Below are positions 8,998-18,490 of a stretch of DNA of 64,000 nt, piece after piece (position 1 is the stretch's first letter; every line of letters begins with the position of its first letter). A model generated the notes under the pieces. It was not told where the DNA came from and ran no database searches. It was given only the letters and a program-made list of their open reading frames with translations. The DNA is from Lyngbya sp. PCC 8106 (GTDB taxonomy: Bacteria; Cyanobacteriota; Cyanobacteriia; Cyanobacteriales; Microcoleaceae), in the NCBI RefSeq assembly GCF_000169095.1, contig NZ_AAVU01000007.1:123977-187976 (forward strand). Direction: 5' to 3'. Both the position numbers and the translations under genes were made by a program.

Positions 8998-10707
8998 ATG
9001 TCTTCAATTCAACATCAGTCACCTGTAATGTGTTCTGTTCATCGAGATTCTCCCATGACTGAACAACCCGGCGGCCCTATCCCTCCTTTCTCAACAATAT
9101 ATATTGAGCGTTCTCCTCTCGAAAAACAAGCCAAAGAAGCGATTGAACAACCCGGATGTTTACTCCGAATCAAAAGCCCAAAAAAGATGGGCAAAAGTTC
9201 CCTAATTGGTCAGGTTAAAACTCACGCAATAGGCTTAGGATATCGGATCGTTCATCTAGATTTACATCGAGTCGATTCTAATATTTTAACAAACTTAAAC
9301 TCTTTTTTACGGTGGTTTTGTAAAACTCTCAGTTATCAACTGCAACTTGAATGCGAACTTGAAGATTATTGGAATGAAGATATTGGCAGCAAAATTAGTT
9401 GTACTGCTTACCTCTACAACTATATTTTAGAAAAACTAGAAACTCCGCTATTACTCGTGATCAGTGAAATTGATTGCTTATTTGAACATCCACAAATTTA
9501 CCAAGATTTTTTACTGTTGTTGCGTTCCTGGTATGAAGAAGCAAAACAAGAAGAAAGCATCCAAAAACTCAGGTTAATTTTGAGTCATTCCACCGAGATT
9601 TATATTCCTCTCAAGATCCATCAATCTCCCTTTAATGTCGGTTTAGTTCTCCAACTTACCCCCTTAAATTTACAACAAACCCAAGCCCTAGTTCACTGCT
9701 ATGGATTCTCGTCTACTCTGAGTGAAACTATTACTAATCAACTCTACGAATGGGTAAACGGACATCCCTATTTAACTCAACTGGCTTTGTATCATCTCGT
9801 GAAGCAAATAGAAGTTAATTCAGAGACTCCAGAAGTTAAACTCGCTCATCTTATAGAAGAATCTGTCACACTATCAGGGATTTATAGCGATCATCTACGA
9901 CGTTGTTTAATCCACTTAAAACAAAATCAAGAACTCGCCACCGCTTTTCAATACGTCGTTGAAATCGATGATGCAATTACACTCGATCCCATTTTAGCCT
10001 ATCAGTTAGAAAGTCTAGGGCTAGTCACACTCATCGGTAATAAAGTGATTTGTAGTTGTCAACTTTATCGACAATACTTTAGAACTTACAAACTAGACAT
10101 CATTGATCAGCATCCATTAATTCACCATCTCAGACAACTCGAAAAACAAAATCTAACCTTAAAAAGCCTCTCAGAAACAGATGAATTAACCGGACTGGCT
10201 AATCGTCGTTGGTTTAACAACATGATTGAACAAGAATGGCAACGATTAGGACATCAAAATAATTCCTTATCACTTCTTCTTGTCGATATCGATTATTTCA
10301 AAGTCTATAACGATCTCTATGGTCATCCGGCTGGAGATGTTTGTCTACAAAAAATTGCTCAAGCCCTAACAGAATGTGTTAACCGTTCAACAGATTTGGT
10401 TTCCCGTTATGGGGGAGAAGAATTTGCAATTTTGCTCCCGATGAGTAACAATCAGGGCGGAGTGCAAGTCGCCCAACGTATTCAAAAACAAATAAAAGCC
10501 TTACAAATTACCGTTAAAAATTCTCAGATCATTTGCTTTCCAGAGGACGTTGTAACAGTTAGTATTGGAGTAGCAAGTATTATTCCTTCATCCGATTTTA
10601 ATTGGCGAGATCTGGTCGAAGCTGCTGATCGATCTCTCTATGAATCTAAGAGAACAGGACGCAATCGGATTACAGTCAGTCAAACTTTTAGCAGGTTAAA
10701 TGAGTGA
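8998..10707 (+). CDS. AAA-like (AAA_35) NTPase fused to a diguanylate cyclase (GGDEF)
   Basis: A 569-residue fusion. Residues about 30-330 form an AAA_35-type NTPase domain of the STAND-like group, with Walker A KKMGKSS (residues 62-68) and a Walker B-like LLVISEID. Residues about 390-565 form a GGDEF domain with intact active site GGEEF (residues 472-476). The RSTD five residues upstream is a product-inhibition I-site. It should therefore make c-di-GMP under control of the NTPase domain (inference). There is no membrane segment. The last 8 bases overlap the start of the next gene, a second AAA_35 protein, so the two are surely cotranscribed and probably act together. The first Met may be too early: Met20 (MTEQPGG) is an alternative. 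Confidence 0.92.
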   Translation: MSSIQHQSPVMCSVHRDSPMTEQPGGPIPPFSTIYIERSPLEKQAKEAIEQPGCLLRIKSPKKMGKSSLIGQVKTHAIGLGYRIVHLDLHRVDSNILTNLNSFLRWFCKTLSYQLQLECELEDYWNEDIGSKISCTAYLYNYILEKLETPLLLVISEIDCLFEHPQIYQDFLLLLRSWYEEAKQEESIQKLRLILSHSTEIYIPLKIHQSPFNVGLVLQLTPLNLQQTQALVHCYGFSSTLSETITNQLYEWVNGHPYLTQLALYHLVKQIEVNSETPEVKLAHLIEESVTLSGIYSDHLRRCLIHLKQNQELATAFQYVVEIDDAITLDPILAYQLESLGLVTLIGNKVICSCQLYRQYFRTYKLDIIDQHPLIHHLRQLEKQNLTLKSLSETDELTGLANRRWFNNMIEQEWQRLGHQNNSLSLLLVDIDYFKVYNDLYGHPAGDVCLQKIAQALTECVNRSTDLVSRYGGEEFAILLPMSNNQGGVQVAQRIQKQIKALQITVKNSQIICFPEDVVTVSIGVASIIPSSDFNWRDLVEAADRSLYESKRTGRNRITVSQTFSRLNE

Positions 10708-13700
10708 GAATTTTTATCAAGTTGGAGGGAGCTTAAGAGTTGGAATCGGAATCTATGTGATTCGACCCGCAGATCATGAGCTTTATCAAGCACTAAAAGC
10801 GGGAGAATTTTGCTATGTATTCAACGCCCGTCAAATGGGAAAATCTTCCCTTTTGTGTCAAACTCGTTACCGACTGCAACAGGAAAATATTCGCTCCTCC
10901 TTTCTAGATATTACCCGAATTGGTAGTAATGATGTTACACCCATTCAATGGTATAGAGGAATAATTTATGAACTCTGGCGAGGATTTAATTTGCCCAAAC
11001 CCGCTACTCTCAAAACCTGGTTGCAGAGTCAAGCGGATTTCTCTCCCATACAGCAACTTAGTCATTTTATTGAAGATGTTTTATTGACTCAACTGAGCGA
11101 AGAAAAGTTGGTTATTTTTATCGATGAAATTGATAGCATTCTGAGTCTAAATTTTCAGGTTGATGACTTGTTTGCTTTAATTCGTTTTTGTTATAACCAA
11201 CGGGCGGTTAATTCTGAATATAATCGCCTTACCTTTGCTTTGTTTGGAGTGGCTACACCTTCCGATTTAATTCGAGACAAAACTCGCACCCCGTTTAATA
11301 TTGGACAAGCTATTGATTTAGAGAACTTGAGTTTAAATCAATCTATGGTTCTCGCTCAAGGATTTCCAGTTTCTAAAACCAAGAGTAAAGCGATTTTAAC
11401 GGAGGTTTTTTACTGGACAAATGGACAACCATTTTTAACTCAAAAGTTGTGTTATCTTGTTCAAGGAAAATTAGAAGAAATCTCTATAAAAGATCCAGAA
11501 TCAGCCCTAGAATATATTAGTCCAGAGCGCTTTGTTTCGGAAATTGTGCGATCGCAGATTCTCGAAAGTTGGGAATTTCAAGACGAACCCGAACACCTAA
11601 GAACCATTCGCGATCGCCTGTTATACCATCGCCAGCAAGTCGGACGAATTTTAGGGATTTATCAGCAAATTTTGCAAGGTAAAAATATTAACTCCGATGA
11701 AAGCCGGGAACAAATTGAGTTATTGTTGTCCGGGTTGGTGATTAAACAAAATGGCAAATTGCAAGTTATCAATCCCATTTATGCCGGAGTTTTTAACCTC
11801 GAATGGGTAAACCAACAGCTTCATAATTTGCGCCCCTATTCGCAGGCGTTTGATGCTTGGATCGCTTCGGAAAAAACTGATGAATCTCGTTTATTGAGCG
11901 GACAAGCGTTGCGAGATGCTCGAACTTGGGCGCCGGGTAAAAGTCTGAGCAATTTAGATTATCAATTCTTAGCGGCTAGCGAGGAAAGCGAGCGTCAAAA
12001 AACTCAGCAAGCCTACGAAGCCGAACGCGCTAAAATTATAGAAACCCAACTCAAACAAGAGCGTAAAAATGCCAAGTTGCAACGCTATTTGCTCGGTTCC
12101 ATAAGTATAGGATTTTTGGTCGCCGTTGGTTCAGGATTGATCGCAATTAATCAACGCCAGCAAGCCATCCAACGGGAACAGCAAGCCACAGTTCAAGAAA
12201 TTCAAGCCTTAATTGATTCCTCAGAAGGACTGTTTACCTCTCAAAATCGCTTAAAGAGTTTGGTGACGGCAATCAAAGCAAAACGGCGATTAAACAACCT
12301 CAAAATAACGCCATCTAATCTCGATAAAAATGTGACAGACACATTACGCCAGACTATTTTAGGAACCGCAGAATTTAATCGTTTGCTGAGTCATCAGGGT
12401 GTGGTTGTTGGAGTTGATACGAGTCCAGATGGTGAAATTATCGCCACAGGAAGTAGCGATAGAAGTATTAAACTTTGGAATCGTCACGGTCAGTTACTTA
12501 ATCGTTTAGAACACGATGGTACGGTTTTTGCGTTTAGTTTTAGTCCCGACAGTCAAACCCTTGTTTCTGCGACTACACTCGGTACAATTTATCTTTGGAA
12601 TGCTCGGGGAAAACTGCTAAGAAAATTCTCGGCTCATCAAGGTGCGATCTGGGATATTAGCATCAGTCCGGATGGTAAAACGTTTGCCTCAGCCAGTGGA
12701 GATACAACCGTTAAATTGTGGAATTTAGAAGGTAAACTTCTCAACAGTTTTACAGGAAATTTAACTTCCATTTGGGGAGTCGCCTTTCATCCAGAGGGAA
12801 ATATGATTGCCTCGGCAAGTCTGGATGGAACAGTTAAACTTTGGAGGCTGAATGGTCAAAAAATTCTAACTATAGCAGCCCACAAAGCACCCGTTTGGGA
12901 TGTCAAATTTGCTTGGTTAAAAGATGCAAACGGACAAAATAATCCGATTATTGTTTCCGCCAGTGGGGATAATACGATTAAAGTTTGGACAACTGATGGC
13001 AAGTTAATTAAAACCTTAGAAGGTCATCAAGGTGAAGTCATGGAAATTGAGATTAGTTCAGACGGAAATCAAATTGCTTCTGTGAGTGGGGATAAAACGG
13101 TAAGACTCTGGACAACAGAGGGAAATCTATTAAAAACTTTTAAAGGACATCAATCTACAATTCGAGCGGTAGCATTTGCTGAAGATGATCGAACCCTGAT
13201 TTCGGGTGGTGATGATAATACAATTCGGTTTTGGACAACAAAAAATCCCTTTTATCAAGCTTTTAGCGGAAACGCCGGAACAATTTGGCAACTCAAATTT
13301 AGTCGGGATGGTGAAACTTTAGCATCGGCAAATTCTAGTAATACGGTTAAATTATGGTCAACCGATGGGAAATTACAACAAACAATAGACGGAAGAAGAA
13401 TTAGTTTTTCATCAACTCAAAATTATACTTCGGGTTTAGAAGATCTACTCACCATCGCAAAAATTGGCGGTACAATAGAGTTTTGGAGATCGGGTCAACT
13501 GATTAACTCTTTCCCCGCTCATTCCAGTCAAATTTGGGATTTGTCCTGGAGTTATGATGGTCAAATATTAGCATCTAGCAGCGATGATAAAACTGCAAAG
13601 TTATGGAATGTAGACGGTGATTTAATTACAACTTTAATTGGACACAAAGCCCGGGTTTATAGAGTTAAAATTGCACCCGATAATCAGACGGTTATAACAT

Positions 13701-14221
13701 TGAGTGAAGATGGAACGGCTAAACTGTGGAAAACAGACGGTACTCTGGTGAAAACCTTAAACGGTCATAATAATTCAGCTTGGGGACTTGATATTAGCCC
13801 AGATGCTGAAATCATTGCCACTGCGAGTTTAGATGATACAGTGAAACTCTGGAAACTTGATGGTACAATCCTACAAACTTTTAAAGGAGAATGTCGGGGA
13901 ATATCTTCAGTTAATTTTAGTCCCGATGGTCAAACATTAGCAGTGGGTTGTGGAGATGGTTCGGTGAAAGTGTTAAAAATAGATGGAACTGAGATAGTTA
14001 AACTGAAAATTCACGAGAGTAATGTTTGGGATGTAGCTTTCAGTCCCGACGGTCGATTTATTGCTTCTGGTGGAGAGGATCAGACTGTTATTTTATGGAA
14101 TTTAGAGGAAATTTTCAAGTTGGATGAACTCCCTTATGCTTGCAATTTTGTTAAAGATTATCTTCAAAATAGTTCGGAAGTTCAAGAACGCGATCGCTCT
14201 TTGTGTGATGATGTAAATTGA
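10700..14221 (+). CDS. AAA-like (AAA_35) NTPase with one membrane helix and 14 WD40 repeats
   Basis: A 1173-residue protein. Residues about 1-400 form an AAA_35 domain (Walker A ARQMGKSS at 43-50, Walker B VIFIDEID at 138-145). Residues about 430-465 are a charged, coiled-coil-like linker. Residues about 463-484 are a hydrophobic helix that could anchor it in a membrane. Residues about 555-1145 hold WD40 repeats. I count 14 strand-d ends of the type TVKLWN, which would fit two seven-bladed propellers. Two blades are degenerate (TIEFWR and SVKVLK). The ATG overlaps the end of the GGDEF partner by 8 bases. WD40 propellers usually bind ligands or partners, so this may be the sensor of the pair (inference). 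Function is unknown. Confidence 0.92.
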   Translation: MSENFYQVGGSLRVGIGIYVIRPADHELYQALKAGEFCYVFNARQMGKSSLLCQTRYRLQQENIRSSFLDITRIGSNDVTPIQWYRGIIYELWRGFNLPKPATLKTWLQSQADFSPIQQLSHFIEDVLLTQLSEEKLVIFIDEIDSILSLNFQVDDLFALIRFCYNQRAVNSEYNRLTFALFGVATPSDLIRDKTRTPFNIGQAIDLENLSLNQSMVLAQGFPVSKTKSKAILTEVFYWTNGQPFLTQKLCYLVQGKLEEISIKDPESALEYISPERFVSEIVRSQILESWEFQDEPEHLRTIRDRLLYHRQQVGRILGIYQQILQGKNINSDESREQIELLLSGLVIKQNGKLQVINPIYAGVFNLEWVNQQLHNLRPYSQAFDAWIASEKTDESRLLSGQALRDARTWAPGKSLSNLDYQFLAASEESERQKTQQAYEAERAKIIETQLKQERKNAKLQRYLLGSISIGFLVAVGSGLIAINQRQQAIQREQQATVQEIQALIDSSEGLFTSQNRLKSLVTAIKAKRRLNNLKITPSNLDKNVTDTLRQTILGTAEFNRLLSHQGVVVGVDTSPDGEIIATGSSDRSIKLWNRHGQLLNRLEHDGTVFAFSFSPDSQTLVSATTLGTIYLWNARGKLLRKFSAHQGAIWDISISPDGKTFASASGDTTVKLWNLEGKLLNSFTGNLTSIWGVAFHPEGNMIASASLDGTVKLWRLNGQKILTIAAHKAPVWDVKFAWLKDANGQNNPIIVSASGDNTIKVWTTDGKLIKTLEGHQGEVMEIEISSDGNQIASVSGDKTVRLWTTEGNLLKTFKGHQSTIRAVAFAEDDRTLISGGDDNTIRFWTTKNPFYQAFSGNAGTIWQLKFSRDGETLASANSSNTVKLWSTDGKLQQTIDGRRISFSSTQNYTSGLEDLLTIAKIGGTIEFWRSGQLINSFPAHSSQIWDLSWSYDGQILASSSDDKTAKLWNVDGDLITTLIGHKARVYRVKIAPDNQTVITLSEDGTAKLWKTDGTLVKTLNGHNNSAWGLDISPDAEIIATASLDDTVKLWKLDGTILQTFKGECRGISSVNFSPDGQTLAVGCGDGSVKVLKIDGTEIVKLKIHESNVWDVAFSPDGRFIASGGEDQTVILWNLEEIFKLDELPYACNFVKDYLQNSSEVQERDRSLCDDVN

Positions 14222-14245
14222 AACCTCTCCCCAACCCCTCAATAA

Positions 14246-14301
14246 TGCTACAGAAGGTAAAAGGCAAAATCTCCCGACCTCCCCATCTATCATCTGTAGC
14301 A
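14246..14301. repeat. 9-bp perfect inverted repeat after the AAA-WD40 gene
   Basis: TGCTACAGA at 14246-14254 pairs with TCTGTAGCA at 14293-14301 around a 38-base loop. It lies between the AAA-WD40 gene and a convergent gene. There is no T-run directly after the arm, so it may be a palindromic repeat rather than a terminator. Confidence 0.4.
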
Positions 14302-14337
14302 AACACTTAGGGATTTCAGATTATAAGTCAAACACTA

Positions 14338-15114
14338 TTAAGCTTCTTTGAAAAACCTGACAAGTTCTCGGGCATGACTTAATATTTCGCTATCTGTTGT
14401 GAGTTGAGAAATAGCATTTTCTGCCTCTCTAGATAACTGTTGATGTTCAGCTTTATTCGTTGATTTTAACTGTTTTAAATCAGCCGATAGATTCTCTAAA
14501 TCTCTGGTTTGAACTTCCCAATTTCTGATTTGTTGAGAGATAAACGAATTGGGATTATTAGTATCCAATATATTTGTTAATTGTTCTACCTTAAACTCAA
14601 GTGTTGTAAAGCGATTGCGAAGTTCAACAACATCCTCTCGCGGATAAGAAAACTCTCGCCGAACCATTGACAAACGTGCGGCTAAATATTGATAAGCACG
14701 AATCGATGGACGCAAAACAGTTAAGAGTAATGCCGCCCCCGAACCGATATAACCAACAACACTAATTCCAGCTAAAGCTAAGGCATAAAGTCCGAGAGTA
14801 GAAACGAGATGTAATCCAATTGCAACCCACAGAGAACGACTGGCAACAAGCTGAACATATTTAAGCTGTTTTTCGTCAATTCTGATTTCTTTTTTGATAG
14901 AATCATCCGCCTCCGCGATCACTTCCTTAGCATCAAAGTGAATATTCCAAGGAACCGTTACAATTAACAATAACCACCAAAATGTTGCGCCACCAATTAC
15001 CCAGTCTAAAAAGTTCCCCGTCGGAATATTCAACCATTGCAAGATTCCGAAGCAAAAGAGAACTAATAGAAAAAGTCCTACAGTAAAACCTGCAAAATTA
15101 ATTGAGTTTTTCAT
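14338..15114 (-). CDS. Membrane protein with C-terminal coiled coil, unknown
   Basis: I do not recognise a named family. The 258 residues show two hydrophobic segments near the N-terminus (FTVGLFLLVLFCFGILQWL and ATFWWLLLIVTVPW), a polar loop, and two more around residues 95-135 (SLWVAIGLHLVSTLGLYALA and VVGYIGSGAALLLTVL). A long heptad-like helical region from about 160 to the end follows (RNRFTTLEFKVEQLTNI and LENLSADLKQLKS). This looks like a membrane-anchored coiled-coil scaffold. It is divergent from the CobA-HemD gene and converges on the AAA-WD40 gene. Confidence 0.7.
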   Translation of the reverse strand: MKNSINFAGFTVGLFLLVLFCFGILQWLNIPTGNFLDWVIGGATFWWLLLIVTVPWNIHFDAKEVIAEADDSIKKEIRIDEKQLKYVQLVASRSLWVAIGLHLVSTLGLYALALAGISVVGYIGSGAALLLTVLRPSIRAYQYLAARLSMVRREFSYPREDVVELRNRFTTLEFKVEQLTNILDTNNPNSFISQQIRNWEVQTRDLENLSADLKQLKSTNKAEHQQLSREAENAISQLTTDSEILSHARELVRFFKEA

Positions 15115-15204
15115 CGTTAAACGCTGGCAAATTCAGATGACTTAATTATGTTGGGCGAATGGGGACTTCTATAAAATCATGTGACAGTTCCCTGACTTTC
15201 ATAG

Positions 15205-15342
15205 TTGTGACAATTGAACAATTGGATGCTACTCTCAGAAAACAGTAGAATCGCCAGGCTGTCATCCAAAATAAATAGAAACCTCCTTGTGACAATTTCA
15301 CAATTGGATGTTACTCTCAAAAAACAGTAGAACCGCCAGGCT
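15205..15342. repeat. 56-bp direct repeat (2 copies, period 82) upstream of cobA-hemD
   Basis: Copy 1 at 15205-15260 and copy 2 at 15287-15342 share TTGTGACAATT, then CAATTGGATG, then ACTCTCA and AACAGTAGAA, ending CGCCAGGCT, with only a few substitutions. Copy 2 contains TGTGACAATTTCACA (15288-15302), a perfect dyad TGTGA/TCACA with a 5-base spacer. That resembles a CRP-type site, whose usual spacer is 6. The repeats lie in the leader of the CobA-HemD gene. They may be regulatory or a decayed short duplication. Confidence 0.75.
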
Positions 15343-15382
15343 TACCGCCTCAACTCAAATTAATATAAACGTCAAAATAGAA

Positions 15383-16942
15383 ATGAAAACCTCAAAACCA
15401 GGGAAAGTATATTTAGTGGGTGCAGGATTAGGAAATGTTGATTATCTAACGGTGCGATCGCATCAACTTTTGACCCAAGCAGAAGTAATTATTTATGATG
15501 CTTTAGTCGATGATTCGATCTTACAACTGATTCCCTCAAATTGCCTAAAACTTGATGTCGGTAAACGAGGCGGAAAACCAAGTACACCCCAATCAGAAAT
15601 CAATCAGCTATTAGTTGAATATTGTCAACAGGGAAAACAAGTTGTGCGACTCAAAGGCGGTGATCCGTTTATTTTCGGACGGACAACCCACGAAATTCAA
15701 GCCTTAATAGCAGCGAATTGTACTTTTGAAGTTGTTCCGGGTATTTCCTCAGTATTAGCAGCGCCACTACTGGCTGGAATTCCGCTAACCGATGCTGTAA
15801 TGAGTCGATGTTTTGCCGTATTAACCGCCCATGAACCCGAAGCAATTGACTGGAATAGTGTTTCCCAAATTGACACCTTAGTGATTTTAATGGGAAGTCG
15901 GAATTTAACAGAAATTATCCATCAATTACAACGTCACGGGCGATCGCCTCAAACTCCCATTGCCATTATCCACGAAGGAGGCCGCCCTCAACAAAAAGTT
16001 TGGATAGGGACATTAAGCGATATCATTGAAAAAACAGCAAACTCCTCTCTTTCCCCCTGCGTTATCGTTGTTGGAGAGGTGGTCAACTTGCGGGATTTCC
16101 TGCAATCTCCTGTATATCCTATGTCTAAGCCTCAAAACCCTTTATCTGAAAAAACCATTTTAGTCACCAGGGCAGCGGGACAGTCGAGTAAATTTAGCGA
16201 ATTGTTAACCGCAGAAGGCGCAACGGTGATCGAAATGCCAGCTTTAGTAATTGGCCCCCCTTCCAGTTGGATGGCCCTCGACCAAGCGATCGCCCATTTT
16301 GACGGGACTTCCCCTTATTTTCATTGGTTAATTCTCACCTCAGCTAATGGTGTCAATTTCTTTTTTGATCGACTGCAAGCCAAGGGTAAAGATCCTCACG
16401 CTTTGAGTCAGACTAAAATAGCAGTTGTGGGGAAAAAAACCGCCGCAAGTTTACAGAAATACGAACTCCAACCTGATTTGATCCCGCCTGATTTTGTGGC
16501 TGATTCTTTAGTGTCTCATTTTCCCGAATCGTTAGCGGGAAAACGAATTTTATTCCCGAGAGTCGAAACAGGAGGGCGAGATGTGTTAGTACAGGAATTG
16601 ACCCAACAAGGCGCCGAAGTGGTGGAAGTTCCGGCTTATGAGTCTAGATGTCCGGATACAATCGCCCCAGATGTCTTAGAAGCTTTGCAACAGCATAAAA
16701 TTGATGTTATTACATTTGCGAGTTCTAAAACGGTTCAGAACTTCTCTCGTCTGACTCAATTTCTGGGAAAAGATTTATGGGAGGGTGTTTGTATTGCTTC
16801 GATTGGCCCGCAGACCTCGGAAACTTGTCAGCAGTTATTGGGTCGGCTAGATATAGAAGCAAAAGAATATACTTTAGAAGGGTTAACAGAAGTCATTGTT
16901 GCCTGGGAGTTGGGACAGAAAAAAAATCAGGGTCATTTGTAA
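15383..16942 (+). CDS. cobA-hemD: Uroporphyrinogen-III C-methyltransferase / uroporphyrinogen-III synthase fusion
   Basis: A two-domain tetrapyrrole enzyme. The N-terminal half (about 245 residues) is an S-adenosylmethionine-dependent uroporphyrinogen-III methyltransferase, which makes precorrin-2 for siroheme and cobalamin. It shows VYLVGAGLGNVDYLTVR, the VVRLKGGDPFIFGR loop and VVPGISSVLAAP. The C-terminal half (about 255 residues) is a HemD uroporphyrinogen-III synthase (TILVTRAAGQSSKF, LILTSANGV, TFASSKTVQNF). The fusion would couple ring closure to methylation. The ORF is open upstream to 15308, but the ATG at 15383 (MKTSKPGKVYLVG) matches family starts and avoids the repeat. CbiG-CobJ, 7 kb away, belongs to the same pathway. 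Confidence 0.95.
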   Translation: MKTSKPGKVYLVGAGLGNVDYLTVRSHQLLTQAEVIIYDALVDDSILQLIPSNCLKLDVGKRGGKPSTPQSEINQLLVEYCQQGKQVVRLKGGDPFIFGRTTHEIQALIAANCTFEVVPGISSVLAAPLLAGIPLTDAVMSRCFAVLTAHEPEAIDWNSVSQIDTLVILMGSRNLTEIIHQLQRHGRSPQTPIAIIHEGGRPQQKVWIGTLSDIIEKTANSSLSPCVIVVGEVVNLRDFLQSPVYPMSKPQNPLSEKTILVTRAAGQSSKFSELLTAEGATVIEMPALVIGPPSSWMALDQAIAHFDGTSPYFHWLILTSANGVNFFFDRLQAKGKDPHALSQTKIAVVGKKTAASLQKYELQPDLIPPDFVADSLVSHFPESLAGKRILFPRVETGGRDVLVQELTQQGAEVVEVPAYESRCPDTIAPDVLEALQQHKIDVITFASSKTVQNFSRLTQFLGKDLWEGVCIASIGPQTSETCQQLLGRLDIEAKEYTLEGLTEVIVAWELGQKKNQGHL

Positions 16943-16979
16943 ACGTAAAAAATTGATATTCTCCCTTGGGGGTGAAAAT

Positions 16980-18203
16980 ATGAGTTTAAACAGATTTCGA
17001 CAAAGCAATTTCACGCCGGATTTAACACAGGTTTTATTCGGGACTGCGACTGTGGCGGCGATTGTTGTCACTCAACAGAATATTGTTGTGGCAAAATCAG
17101 CCCAAGAAGTTGCAGAAATAGCCGCCCCGATTACGGTTCAAATTAATAGTATGTTGGGTGATGGTTCTGGTGTGATTGTAGCAAAATTGGGTCAGAAATA
17201 TACAGTTTTGACCGTCAATCATGTGGTTGAAGAAACCAGTACAAATTATAGTATTCGCACCCATGATGGGGAAAATCATTTAGCAACGGCAGTCACTCGT
17301 CTACAAACTGATAACACCGAACCCGATTTAGCCATTGTTGAATTTGAGAGTAATTTAGATTATCCAGTTGCAACATTAGGAGATTCTGAACAGGCTGTTA
17401 TTGGCGCTCAAATTTATGTTTATGGATATCCGGCAACCGGAGGGTTAACCGGGGCAGAACGCGAACCCGAACTCTCGCCGGGATTAGTCACCAGTCGCCC
17501 CAAAAGTCGCCCAGAAGGATACAATTTGCGCTATCAAGCTGTTACCTGGAGCGGTATGAGTGGCGGCCCGGTATTTGATGGGGCGGGGCGTGTGGTGGGT
17601 TTACACGGACAAGGGGAGTTTGGATTTGCTCAAACCAGTTCCGGTGATGTGGCACCGATTAAAACGGGGTTTAATGCCGCAATTCCGATTAATTTATTTA
17701 TGGTACAACTCTCAGAAACACCCTTAAAGCGAGAGGATCTTCAGATTGATGAAACCTCAAAAACGGCAACAGAACCGACGTTATCTCTAGATAATCCTGG
17801 GGATGCTAAAACGTTCTTTTTTCGGGGTTTAAGTTTGTTGGATCAAGGATATGCTTGGGAGGCAATTGAGAGTTTGAATCAAGCCTTAAAACGTGATCCT
17901 AATTTGCCTGAAGCTTATTTTAATATGGGGTTAGCTCGTACCTTATTAGCGGCGAATGTTACTCAAGAAATTGGCACAGTTCGCGGTTCAAATCCGGTTG
18001 GTGATTATACTGAAGCGATTCGTTTAAATCCGGGTTATGCTGATGCTTATTATAATCGGGGGTTGGCATATTTAGAGCTAAAAAAGCTAGATTTAGCGAT
18101 CGCTGATTTTCAGCAAGCAGCCCAACTTTATCGCCAATTAGGACGGGAAGCCTCCTATGCAGATGCAGTTCAACGTATTCAAGAACTTGAAACCTCGATG
18201 TAA
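16980..18203 (+). CDS. Trypsin-like serine protease with TPR repeats
   Basis: An exported protease of the cyanobacterial trypsin-TPR type. The ATG at 16980 follows a GGGGG-rich ribosome binding site and is preferred over an upstream start at 16896 inside the CobA-HemD tail. The N-terminus has a hydrophobic signal (VLFGTATVAAIVVTQQNIVVA). The triad is recognisable: His in VNHVVEE, Asp in PDLAIVEF, Ser in SGMSGGPVFD. After about residue 265 come TPR repeats (AKTFFFRGLSLLDQG, PEAYFNMGLA, ADAYYNRGLAYLELK). The TPRs may bind substrates or partners. It probably acts in the periplasm or thylakoid lumen. Confidence 0.88.
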   Translation: MSLNRFRQSNFTPDLTQVLFGTATVAAIVVTQQNIVVAKSAQEVAEIAAPITVQINSMLGDGSGVIVAKLGQKYTVLTVNHVVEETSTNYSIRTHDGENHLATAVTRLQTDNTEPDLAIVEFESNLDYPVATLGDSEQAVIGAQIYVYGYPATGGLTGAEREPELSPGLVTSRPKSRPEGYNLRYQAVTWSGMSGGPVFDGAGRVVGLHGQGEFGFAQTSSGDVAPIKTGFNAAIPINLFMVQLSETPLKREDLQIDETSKTATEPTLSLDNPGDAKTFFFRGLSLLDQGYAWEAIESLNQALKRDPNLPEAYFNMGLARTLLAANVTQEIGTVRGSNPVGDYTEAIRLNPGYADAYYNRGLAYLELKKLDLAIADFQQAAQLYRQLGREASYADAVQRIQELETSM

Positions 18204-18240
18204 CTGATTTAACAACTAAAGTTAGAATAATCTCAAGTCT

Positions 18241-18285
18241 CCAGAAATTAAGTAAGTTTCTGGGGAATTTTGTCTTTTTAGAAGT
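18241..18285 (+). terminator. Possible intrinsic terminator after the trypsin-TPR gene
   Basis: Stem CCAGAAA (18241-18247) pairs with TTTCTGG (18257-18263) around a 9-base loop, followed by GGAATTTTGTCTTTTT. The T-rich stretch begins several bases after the stem, so efficiency is uncertain. Confidence 0.5.
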
Positions 18286-18490
18286 TTTAGTTATAGTAGA
18301 ATTAGAAAATAATCAGATGTAGTCTGTCCAAATTAAAACAGATTAGATCTCATCACATTATTGATGGTAAATTTTCTATATAAAGGTATAAAAAAAAATT
18401 ATTAGATCCATCAGTTTTTGATTTGAAACCTTTGAATAAAACTACCTTTTTTGCTTTTTGTCAGGGAACAATCACACCAGGAAATTTAAG

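Noticed and set aside
8998..14221. Antiphage defence operon (STAND NTPases)
   Set aside because: The fold fits such systems, but there is no effector other than the GGDEF and no defence genes nearby. Regulatory signalling is as likely, so no defence claim is made.
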